DNA of 64,000 nucleotides, taken from Fasciola hepatica (lineage: Eukaryota; Platyhelminthes; Trematoda; Plagiorchiida; Fasciolidae). The translations under genes were made by a program, and so were the position numbers. Position 1 is the first letter of the stretch. Each line of letters begins with the position of its first letter. Location: contig CANUEZ040000002.1 in the NCBI GenBank assembly GCA_948099385.1, positions 1,921,001 to 1,985,000 of the forward strand, written 5' to 3'. Positions 1 through 9,260 of this stretch are shown piece by piece. The notes beneath the pieces were generated by a model. That model did no database searches and had not been told where the DNA came from. It saw only the letters and a list, made by a program, of their open reading frames with translations.

Positions 1-530
1 GATTTTTACTCTTCGCCAACTACTTGAAACGCGTCACACGCACCGTCGACCGACAATAATCGCTTTCTTAGACTTGAAAGGCGCATTCGATTCAGTTGAT
101 CGAACAGCGCTTTTCAGTGCTCTTCATCGAAAAGGTTTGCCCCAGAAGTTCGTGAATCTACTGAGATCACTGTACTCTCATACTTCTGGCAGCGTAAGGG
201 TTTACGACGAACTATCCAGTGTACTGAAAACGACCAGCGGTGCCCGACGGGGATGTCCCATGTCTCCATTCCTATTCAACTTCGTCATGGACGTGATAAT
301 GGAGAAACTTTCAGGATATAGGCGTCGAACTAGGAAATAGTGAAAAACTGTGTGACCTAATTTGCGATCATGTCTGCTTGCTCGAATCCACGGAACATGC
401 TCAACGTGCACTAAATAGACTCGGAAGAGCTGTAGCTCCTTTTGGAATGCGCTCTGCGCCCTCAAAGTTTAAAGTGATGTTGCAAGACTGGACGTCAACG
501 ATTCCGTGCCTGATTCTCGATGGGGAGGTG
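1..530 (+). pseudogene. LINE-A reverse transcriptase fragment (left-truncated by window edge)
   Basis: This is the central part of a non-LTR retrotransposon reverse transcriptase, which copies element RNA at a nicked target. The frame is open from base 2 (IFTLRQLLE) through motif A (FLDLKGAFDSVDR) and a motif-B region (GARRGCPMSPFLFNFVMD) to a stop at 338-340. The reading then shifts by one frame near 310 and continues (GVELGNSEKLCDL, then HAQRALNRLG and LQDWTSTIPCLILDGE) to about 530. Where YADD is expected the sequence reads CDHV, so the catalytic Asp pair is lost. It is a dead copy. It abuts an inverted piece of the same family at about 540. The family assignment rests on similarity to the copy at 19360-22190; the clade name is not certain. 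Confidence 0.85.
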
Positions 531-544
531 CTTGCGGTTGTCAA

Positions 545-1025
545 CCGTCTTTGACTGTTTCCTGAAGCAGCTGCTAATTCTATTTCTTCGACTACCTTGA
601 CCCACCAGTTTAGGCGACCCTTCTTTAGGCTTTTTGCAACTTGCCTTCGTAGATTTCTTAGTATCTTATTCATCTCCTTACAGTTCGAGAGCTGTCGTTT
701 TCTTCTCACTTAGACTCCGCGATTCTTGAGAAATTCAGTGTCTTTGATGGACGTCGGGTCTAGAATCGCAGGTGAAACCCGTTGCCACATGCATCGCCTG
801 TTTGACATGAACCCAGGGCCCATATGCAAAGTCTTTTGAAGTGCACAGGAAGTAACTCAGTGAGATACCATGAGAAATTGGTTGAGTCACACTGCTCCAA
901 ACCTGGATACGCGTTTCACTTACGCAGCAGACATCGATCTTCAGACAGTTCTTTGTGGGCGCTAGGCCTACCTGCTGACCGGGTTGGACGAGTGGGCGCA
1001 CGTCAAGGGAGCCGAGATTCAGAGG
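545..1025 (-). pseudogene. LINE-A 5' part, inverted: endonuclease start plus EN-RT linker
   Basis: Read on the minus strand, bases 1025-879 encode the start of an APE-type endonuclease (LDVRPLVQPGQQVGLAP, then KIDVCCVSETRI). The Glu of SETRI is the usual metal-binding residue. Bases about 700-540 encode the basic linker between endonuclease and RT (LRNLRRQVAKSLKKGRLNWW, then VEEIELAAASGNSQ). Most of the endonuclease body (GDFNA and SDH motifs) is missing, so the copy is internally deleted. The preceding minus-strand sequence to about 1319 is open but not recognised. It lies head to head with the plus-strand RT at 1-530, so the two are either separate insertions or a rearranged single copy. 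Confidence 0.75.
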
Positions 1026-1029
1026 TTGA

Positions 1030-2980
1030 CGAGGCATTAGGAAGTGAGTTACAAGATGATTATTTACGACACTGTATGAAAGTGAACTGTGGCGAGTATC
1101 GGGAGTGGTATTAGTAGGGGCGTTATGGGTAGATAGGGGGAGTGGTGTGGCCAAGAGCGATGGCTGGGAACAGAAGCCAAAACTTGATCGAAGGAGGTAA
1201 CTCCGAGCAGTAGTCCATTCATCACTATTTGTGTCGTTCAATGCAATGGGCAGTGCGATCCTGATAATCCTACGGGACGACCAATGCGGTATGAAGTTCT
1301 TTTTATTCGTGCAGTTCATAGATGTTGGACGGGTAGTGCAATGGTGTTCAGTCGCTGAGCTGGAGAACGATCAGGGTTCTCAACCAAAGCCTTTAATCAT
1401 AGTAAGAACCTGTCGGCAAAGCAGCGGGGGTGTCTGAGTGGAAGCCCATTTGCTTGAATCAATTGTTCTTCCACCTATTTTACCGACTGAGTTTCCAGTT
1501 CAAATCGACCTCCAACCTGGAGGACCTTGTCATGAGCTTGTTCGAAGAGACCTTGTTGCGACGGTAGGCGAAAGGGAGAACTAACAGTTGGCTCAATTCG
1601 GTCATCTTTTCTCATTTTAAATCTTAACCCGTCATAAAATTTCAACAAGAAACCCGCTAAAAACTCATATTGGTCCGTTTCGTTTGCTTTCCTTAGTTCT
1701 ACAGTAATTAGTGATGTCGAGTACCCCCAAAAGAATACACCAAAGATAGATAAATTTGTATAGTTATTTGTATCGTTTGGTGGTCGCTGAGCTTGGCGTT
1801 TAGGTAGCAACGATCACCAACCGATACAAACCATCAACCTGAGCTACAAACAACAATCTTCAAAATCGTTGCACAATTATTCTAATTTCTAGTGTCTTAT
1901 GCAGTTTCCTCGAATATATGCGACTGTCGCGTATCACGATTTTGATTCTTACACTTGTTAGTTAGCGGTGAACTTTCGAATGCAGCCGATTGATTTACTT
2001 TCTGTTTGTATTCTCGTATATCTTCGCGTGGTTTTCTCTCTCTTTATGTGCAGTATCTAAGGCCATTTTATAGGGCTTCGCAAAAATTGACCAGATAGAT
2101 CACTGCAATGGGATAAGTATTCATCTAATCGCCCATACACGGGGGCGATTAACTCTTGGGATCCGAATATGGATGTGAAGACAATGGCTAATTACAAAAA
2201 GCCGTCAAGAGAAACTATGGAAGATGCTTGCACTGAAGTGTGAAACTAATGGTATAATTGACTTGATTTCAATGTGGATGGAGCGTTTCATTGACCCACT
2301 GTAAAACTTACTTTCTACACAGTGAAAATGACCATACACAAAATATTGTTGTCCATCAGATTCAGTTAATAAGGCCCCGGGTCGAATGGTATCATACGAG
2401 GCACACAAAACCAACCTTGTGTTAATCGCAACTGCACCTTCGTTCAGTTACCAGCGGACATATGGGTAACCGGAATAACGCCACTCCTAATATCCTCAGC
2501 GAATCTGACGAGAAACTTGAAGGTGGTAAAACTGTCTACTACGTAATGTACAACTACGAACCCACCAATTGCATTGGTCTTTTCCTTTTACGTGTTGCTT
2601 TGATTGGGTGATTTTTTTACGCCTTAGCAACTTAACACTCAGAGTATGTCCCCAACGAGCTTTGAGGTTGTTAGCGTTTATAATATTTCACTGAATTTGG
2701 AAGTAAAGTGAAAAACTCCCTGGCCGAATGTTAAATGAGGCTGCTCCAGGTCATGGGGTCTAAGATCACGGCATTTTCGCATGACACGATATGACTACGT
2801 TTGCATAGCCGTCCGCGTATAAAACAACAATGACAAGAATTTGTGGTGCAATTGTGTTTGCCTTGTCATTGTGACCTCCGATGATATTCTCAGACTGTCC
2901 GCGTCAGCCTTGGCCTTCTGCATCCAAAATGACCCCACATGTTCCGTCCGCATTATCATTCACACACGCGCATCTCTCTT
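1030..2980. other. No recognisable feature
   Basis: The short open frames here are not supported by motifs, composition or repeats that I can recognise. The stretch lies outside the channel coding region, downstream of its last exon. Confidence 0.4.
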
Positions 2981-3018
2981 CGGTTGTCCCGGGCCTATCA
3001 CTGGTTGGGACAGTAAAC

Positions 3019-3195
3019 CTAAAGACGCACGTACCCCATTGCCTCGTAATATTCACGTTTTTCACTCCCACGAGCGCAGCGCATGTGACAATACACGTGT
3101 GATCATACGGTCCCGTTCGTTTCGTTCTGCGGGCCCAACAACGTCACGTGATTCAGGCTGTGGTACTAGTATTGTGAGTGTACATACTACTTAGC
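3019..3195 (+). repeat. 177-bp dispersed repeat, copy 1
   Basis: This segment recurs at 3565-3741 with a single visible difference (TATTG versus TGTTG near the end). The family is not recognised: no tRNA-like A or B box and no coding motif is evident. It contains CACGTG-like motifs but no clear promoter. See copy 2, which is flanked by long direct repeats. Confidence 0.9.
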
Positions 3196-3530
3196 AAGTA
3201 GTTGATTGCTGAAAACGGAACTATGGACAGCTGTGGATTACCAACGCTGCTATGCCCAAGAGACTAAATGCAGTAAGGTGACCGACGACAGGCGAACCAC
3301 ACGACTGCGCCTCCGTCGGATGGTGACTGTCTTCAAGTGAACAGGACAGCTATTGTACAAAGAAGCATGCTTGTAATTTTTGGTTTGTTTTATTGATGTC
3401 CGAACGAGCTCGCTGATACGTGTCTTGTGTATTACAACCCCGGGACTAGCTGATGGGACTTCTCTGAATAGGTAGTATTCCCATTCCAGCGGTGTGGCCG
3501 GTCATTGTCGGCCTGAACAAAGAAAGCATG

Positions 3531-3777
3531 CGCGCACAACACTTTCCGACTGACAGCCCATATACTAAAGACGCACGTACCCCATTGCCTCGTAATATTC
3601 ACGTTTTTCACTCCCACGAGCGCAGCGCATGTGACAATACACGTGTGATCATACGGTCCCGTTCGTTTCGTTCTGCGGGCCCAACAACGTCACGTGATTC
3701 AGGCTGTGGTACTAGTGTTGTGAGTGTACATACTACTTAGCGCGCACAACACTTTCCGACTGACAGCCCATATACTA
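3531..3777 (+). repeat. 177-bp repeat, copy 2, flanked by 37-bp direct repeats
   Basis: Copy 2 of the repeat at 3019-3195 occupies 3565-3741. It is bracketed by identical 37-base direct repeats at 3531-3567 and 3741-3777 (both start CGCGCACAACAC and end CCCATATACTA). This can be read as an insertion of about 173 bases with an unusually long target-site duplication, or as a 210-base tandem duplication with partial third unit. The near identity of the copies implies a recent event. Confidence 0.88.
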
Positions 3778-3779
3778 CG

Positions 3780-4900
3780 TAGTTTTCCATCACCATTGTG
3801 TTTACTGAAAACTTAGCAACAGTAAGCTTCACATTTCGCCTTGCAAACGGAAGTCTTTCCAATGAAACCGAAAAAATTGTCACTTGGCAAACAAGGCTCG
3901 TTTTCAGTGTCACGTCGCGTTCCATTTGAATGACCCCAAACGGGTAGGATGGACTAGATCATAGAACAAAAACAAGAAACAGGATGACAGGGAAAAAGCA
4001 AGCATTCCAGATCTTTCTTCAGATTGGAATCCAGTGTGGCGGTGATCACTAAGCAGCACGGCAAACTGGTTCTCGATGTGCTCAGTGACGGGGGATAGGC
4101 CACAGGAGGTTAGTTTCTTGCACAGGCTGTTTCCAAGTGAACAAAGATGGATTTCAAAAGCAGATGCCTATCACCTCTGCTTTGGTCACAACACGATATT
4201 CTACCAGTCTAATATGGAATGTCCCATCCACATTTCTTGGATAGTTCGATTCAATAAGATGCAAACGCACCTGGATAGTGATTACTCACCACAGGTATTC
4301 ACCCAAGCAGGATAAGGCTCATGGACGTGTTCGAATAAGTTCATTTCAGTTAAGTCCGACTAACAATTAGCCGGGCAATATCTCAGTGGGGGCATCAACC
4401 GAAAATAAAAAGTCAACAATATGAAAAAGTAGAAACAAAGCTTGTTATGATCAGTTAAAAATTTCTGGAAATTCACTCCACCGGATCAGTTATCAGCACT
4501 TCACCGATCATTAACACACATGAACCTTGTTTCCTCTTTGAATATCTATTGTATCTTTAACCTGACCTCCGTGGTCTAGCCCATTTGGCCTCCATTGCTC
4601 CTGGGCACCTCATCGCATCATGTGTTGTTCTGTTTGTTTCACGTTAGACCTATCGGTCTGTCACATGTTTCCGACCTGACCCAGACACTTGACCCACACA
4701 AATTACGCCGCTTGGTCGTGTTTCCCCGAGTGTCTTTGTTTTCCTATTGAACTTGCTCCTAGAGGTTTCCCATGTTTATGACCCGTATGCTAATCACGTG
4801 CTTTCCTAAGTGTCTTTGTTTGCCGATTGAGCTTGCTTCCCACGTTCATGGCTTATATGTGAACGCATATGACTTCCAACTGGTGATAAGGATTGGGGTA
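3780..4900. other. No recognisable feature
   Basis: No motif-bearing open frame or known repeat was recognised. A loosely repeated stretch (about 4740-4760 and 4805-4825, TGTCTTTGTTT with flanks) suggests a degenerate local duplication. Confidence 0.35.
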
Positions 4901-4904
4901 TCAC

Positions 4905-5130
4905 AACCGAGATCGGTTCGGTGTGTATCGAAAAGTCGATGAGCCATGTAAAATGTCACGGTAAACCGGTGTCGTTCAATAACAGCGTAGTCGGAATCGC
5001 TGATAGGTTGTCGACGTTTCGGTCGCCACGGGTAACTATTTTCAGACGGGTTTTACAAGCTTCCAAAACCCGTCTCGCAAAAGGTTATCCGTGGTGACCG
5101 AAACGTCGACAATCTACCAACGATGACAAT
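4905..5130 (+). repeat. Foldback (MITE-like) repeat, uninterrupted copy
   Basis: An imperfect hairpin has arms at about 5004-5035 (GTCGACGTTTCGGTCGCC) and 5084-5116 (GTGACCGAAACGTCGAC). A nested inner palindrome pairs AGACGGGTTTT with AAAACCCGTCT. The leader 4905-5000 contains CGAGATCGGTTCGGTGTGTA. A related leader and hairpin occur at 30137-30840, there split by a solo LTR. No coding capacity is visible, so this is a non-autonomous foldback or MITE-like element by inference. Confidence 0.7.
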
Positions 5131-5289
5131 GAATCCTATCCGGGAACCTACGCAACACACGTCCTAATCACCTTAGTCTGATGAACTTAGGTGTTTCATT
5201 GAACGGTTTGTTTATTGTTTCTAACACTATGCCTAACGTCAGTAATACTGGTACCGTGTCCGCCGCAGATTCTAGCAATGCAAAAGACA

Positions 5290-5450
5290 GCGATGTTGAA
5301 ATGCCGACGATCTTCACGTGTCCTCCAGCCTCAGTGGTCATGTTTATGAACCGTACCGATAAATTGGCCTAACTGGTGCAGTGTACACTCGGTCCTTGGT
5401 AGACAAACGGATTGCACAACACAGATGACTGAGGTTGTCCACGCAAAAAT
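5290..5450 (-). pseudogene. LINE-A C-terminal fragment
   Basis: The plus-strand text TGCAGTGTACACTCGGTCC followed by GGTAGACAAACGG matches the reverse complement of the LINE-A C-terminal region at about 21650-21690. The same motif appears in the fragment at 9050-9260. It is short and degraded and makes no product. A minus-strand AATAAA at 5211-5216 lies 842 bases past the channel stop codon, but nothing else marks it as the gene's poly(A) signal. Confidence 0.55.
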
Positions 5451-6057
5451 AATCTGTGCCAGAACTTACTCTACCTTGGTGTAAATTTATCTTCATCAAC
5501 TCCCCTTCGCCCGATTTTTGTTTCTTCCAATTTCAATCCATCCCGTCCATCAGTGTATATTTATATATAATGTGATATGTTGGTATGATGAATAATCACT
5601 AGAACAAACTTATCCCCCACTCCAATGTGCTCTGGGCAAATAGTCAGACGATTCTAAGTGGCACTTTTCATCGGAATATAGTCATTCACGTAAATCCAAT
5701 CCTATGGTGGTACATGAGAGAAATTCAGCTCACAAGAACTCTTTTTTCAGTAGTTTAGTGCTCAAATTCCCAAACCTGGAAGTTAATCAAATGGACAAAG
5801 CAGATGAAGGTGAACAGATTGGTAATGAGTTTTTAGTTTCCGGCTTACCGCGGTGGGAATACCCCTCAAAGTGAAAAGGCGAGAATGTAAGAATTGTTCG
5901 GGTCTGTTTTCACGCATCCATCAATCCGCGAACAGATGCACAATCACAAGCCGACACAGACAGAGTCTCTGGAGTCAGTCAACAATGTCAAATTCCGCTC
6001 AGTTGTTCACCTCCCATACACCCATCTACCCGGTGGGAGAAATGGGGACCGATAGGT
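5450..6057 (-). other. Immediate 3' flank, probable 3' UTR, of the Kv channel gene
   Basis: This stretch follows the TGA at 6058-6060 on the minus strand. No further exon with channel motifs is visible and no poly(A) signal is convincing close to the stop. The UTR call is by position only. Confidence 0.4.
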
Positions 6058-7468
6058 TCAGTTCGTCCTCATGGATAAATTATCTTCACTCACTGCCCTT
6101 TGTTTCTTCTCTACAACCAAACCGGGATCTTTCACTTCCATTGTTCGTGCACTCAACTGGATGGTAGAATTCACTTTGGCCACTGCATTGTTCAATGTGT
6201 TATTCATCAGGACACGGGCACTGCTCAAAGCTTTTTGTGCATATTTGGACATATTGCGTGAGCGGGCTTTTCGTTTTGCTGAACGATGCATCTGCTTGAC
6301 CATGGCCAATTGATCTGCATGATCATAATAGAGAATGAAGTGATTCACCAGAACTGGAATTGTGTACGACATGAGCAATGTACCAGTGATCACACAGACC
6401 ATGGCGACCACATAGCCAACCGTGTGTGTCGGTACCAGATCACCGTACCCGACAGTGGACATGGTGATCAAGGCCCACCAAAATCCACGTGGGATATTAT
6501 TGAAATTATCATCTGTGAAATAGATAGCGGCTCCGAAAAATAAGGCACTTTCTAAAATCAATATCACAATAATGCACATGTCCAAAAATGTGGTTCTGAT
6601 CGTGTACAGTAAGACCCGGGTGCCTCGATGACGTCGCAGAACCCGGAAAAGACGTAGTACGACAAATACTTTCAAAATCACAACATATCCTTCTATAGAC
6701 ATAAGTCGAACAAGCCAGTCCTCGGCGTTCACAAACGCTTTGTGATGAATCATTTCGTATAGAATTAATTCACAATAAAATGGGACCAACGAAAGAATAT
6801 CAATCAGTGTGTACAACGAGAACAGCCACGGTCTAATAGCCGGACAAAAAACCATTCGTGTCAACACATCGATAGTGATAGTAATGGAGAAAAAAACATC
6901 CATCTTGACAATAGACGGGATGGGCAAAGTTATACTGGTCCGATTTGTACCCGTGTTTTGTGTGGAATTTCCCACCTCAGGACTTGAACCGTCAGTTCTA
7001 ATTGGAATGCGATACTGATCGACGGTAGATAACATAAACACTAACACGGCCGCGGTGACAATCAGGGTCTCGTATGTCACATAGAGACGTCTGGCCCAAC
7101 GCATAATTAACTTTTCTCTCGTGGACAATGAGCTAATAATGAGGCGAGGTTGCACGGCCAGCAACTGATTCAAACCTTCACCGGATTGAAGTGGAAGACG
7201 TAACGATTGATTTTTTAGTACGCTGTTGGCTAGACTGCGGGAGAAATCTCGACCGGTGGACTGTGCTTCAACACCATCGTCATCATCATCGTTTAGACAA
7301 TCGTCTGATGCGGAAACTTTTCGGGATGGATAGTCGTATCGTGAGGTGATGGAGAAAGCATTACTGTCGGTGCTGCCTCGATGCTTCATGGTTGACTGAT
7401 GAATAACTCTGGGTGCTACATCGATCACTTGCCAAACTTTGGCCCGAAATGCTTGCCAGCGAGGAGAA
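6058..7468 (-). CDS. Voltage-gated K+ channel, Shaw/Kv3-like: last coding exon (S1-S6, pore, C-tail)
   Basis: This exon encodes residues 377 (split codon) to 846 of a Kv channel subunit, a plasma-membrane tetramer passing K+ on depolarisation. Order: linker KVWQVIDVAPR; an unusual acidic insert at about 401-494 (LNDDDDDG); S1 508-528; an S1-S2 loop with sequons N544 and N552; S2 565-586; S3 594-613 with the conserved Asp; S4 640-660; S5 672-694; pore with WW 707-708 and filter TVGYGD 715-720; S6 729-752; a basic C-tail of about 95 residues. The exon begins at 7468 after an acceptor ending TTTTGTATACAG. The open frame runs on to an ATG at 7566, but those 33 codons are intron. Its phase completes the CA left by the exon at 51628-52757. 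Oddities: the S4 positions are K, V, R, R, R, R, R (second Arg replaced), the S2 charge-transfer Phe is Ile, and the S6 PXP motif is TIP. T1 signature suggests Shaw class; a flatworm-specific branch is likely. Confidence 0.95.
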
Positions 7469-8052
7469 CTGTATACAAAATGAAAACCAATGAGAAATGT
7501 AACTGAACTACAGGTCGATAAGACACGTGACTTTCTGCGGTAAATTCGACATCTCGGACATTTCATTAAAAATGATATTGGTTTTATTTTTGTACCTTCC
7601 TATGACGAGTCAGTTCCTTGGTTGCATTTGAATCAATACTGTACTAGTACGCCAACATACCTTTGCCTGATTGAGCTCCGAACTATTTGATCGAACGACG
7701 ACTTGAGTGATTTTCTTGTCTGATATCTGATTAGTTCCTTGAATTGATTATGAGTGGGGGGGGATCTAACTCGGCTGTTCTGTGTCACAATCGGCCTGCT
7801 TTATTTTAGTTGTTTCTAAAATAACACAACCTCATCCCTTCGTTACTCATTTGGTTAAGAATTCTCTTTTATTATTTATTTCGTAGGTGGTTTTTCGGGA
7901 TATTTCCAGATATCAGTTCTCATACGAGGTCAAAAAATGGATAACTGAAATCATTTGGCGATGGCGTGATTGACACATTCAAAGTTAGTCGATGGTTTTT
8001 GTAAATTCTGTGCTGGTGAGTGTGACACGGAAAGCGAGCCGTGTAGAAGATC

Positions 8053-8175
<123 letters not shown>

Positions 8176-8179
8176 CGAA

Positions 8180-9050
8180 GAAGCTCGTTTTCGACAACAT
8201 CATCCTCGTAGACAATAGTTACATTTATAGGTTCAAAATGCATATTTTATGAACAATGTCCGTGTGCTAAAGTGTGACTGGATGGTCATCAAAGTTGGTG
8301 TTACGTAGTTAGGAAAGATAGGAGGGGAAATGTTGTTGTTTCGTGGTTGGGAAAGGGACCAGTAAAACAACGAACATGGGTTTCGGGGATTATCCATTTC
8401 CGGTTTCAACCAATGGGTCACATTGAACTCCAGGGTCGGTCTCAGATCGCGGCCACGGTAGTTTGAGTGCCTTAGCGAAACGTTTCTGAGAACAAAGCGA
8501 TGGATTGAATAATCTGATCGCCACAGCCTCTGCTGTTGTTAGATGTTGTTTTCCATCGACCTTCGGCGCATGTCTCTAGAACGACACGGCAACTATCACA
8601 AAGGGTCTAAGAGCACAAACCAACTGGGCTATCGACGGGAAACAGAAAATCCATCACCAGTGTAATTGTGGCGCACCTTGTGGACACTGGACATCACGTA
8701 AACGACGACGTGTTCCAAATAGCCCACAGAGTCCATACCCTCCAATGTCCTCAGCCAATGGGAGGACGGATCTCCACCCCAAAACCAAAGAGCAAAGCGC
8801 ACACTAGCTAACCAAGTACACTGGTCAGGCTTTTCAAAACTTTCATGAAATGGCCACCGTCGCTCATCTTCTAATCACTGCCTATCTCAGCGAACATTGG
8901 GCAAAAAAGAATTCTTCCGAAGACATGCACAATACTGGCCAAAATGTTTTAGCCTGGTATGCTGTGGTGTTTCATTCAACCATTATTTACATATACTCAA
9001 TGCTCTGCATCTAATGTCAGCACTGTTGATAACTTGTTCTTAACGGGTTC
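8180..9050. other. No recognisable coding; weak repeat resemblance
   Basis: The stretch 8490-8540 (GAACAAAGCGATGGATTG and flanks) loosely resembles 4138-4185. Otherwise I see nothing that can be named. Confidence 0.3.
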
Positions 9051-9260
9051 GGTCAGTGCTACAAGGGTGTTGTTCTTCGAATATCAATAATCTTCGTGTA
9101 TCTTTCAAACACAGTGACAGTGTGTCTGAACAGCACGAATTAGCTGGACTAACTGTTGCAGCGTACACTCGACCCTTAATAGACAGGCAGATGTCATGTC
9201 GAAGTTACAGAAAAGCAAGGATAGCGAAAAACCAAACGTGCCCTTTGTATACGCGAAGAA
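9050..9260 (-). pseudogene. LINE-A C-terminal fragment
   Basis: The plus strand carries ACACTCGACCCTTAATAGAC followed by a GATGTCA segment, and an upstream ATCTTCGTGTATCTTTC. These match, in the same order, the reverse complement of LINE-A at about 21640-21770, which encodes the region around SVLLYGSDTW and RVEDRRRMLVFEHRCL. The copy is a short truncated antisense fossil with no intact product. Confidence 0.7.

Noticed and set aside
7469..7566. Upstream in-frame ATG as the start of a separate 502-residue channel ORF
   Set aside because: These codons precede a strong acceptor (TATACAG), encode no channel-like sequence, and phase-matched splicing to the T1 exon gives the expected domain order.
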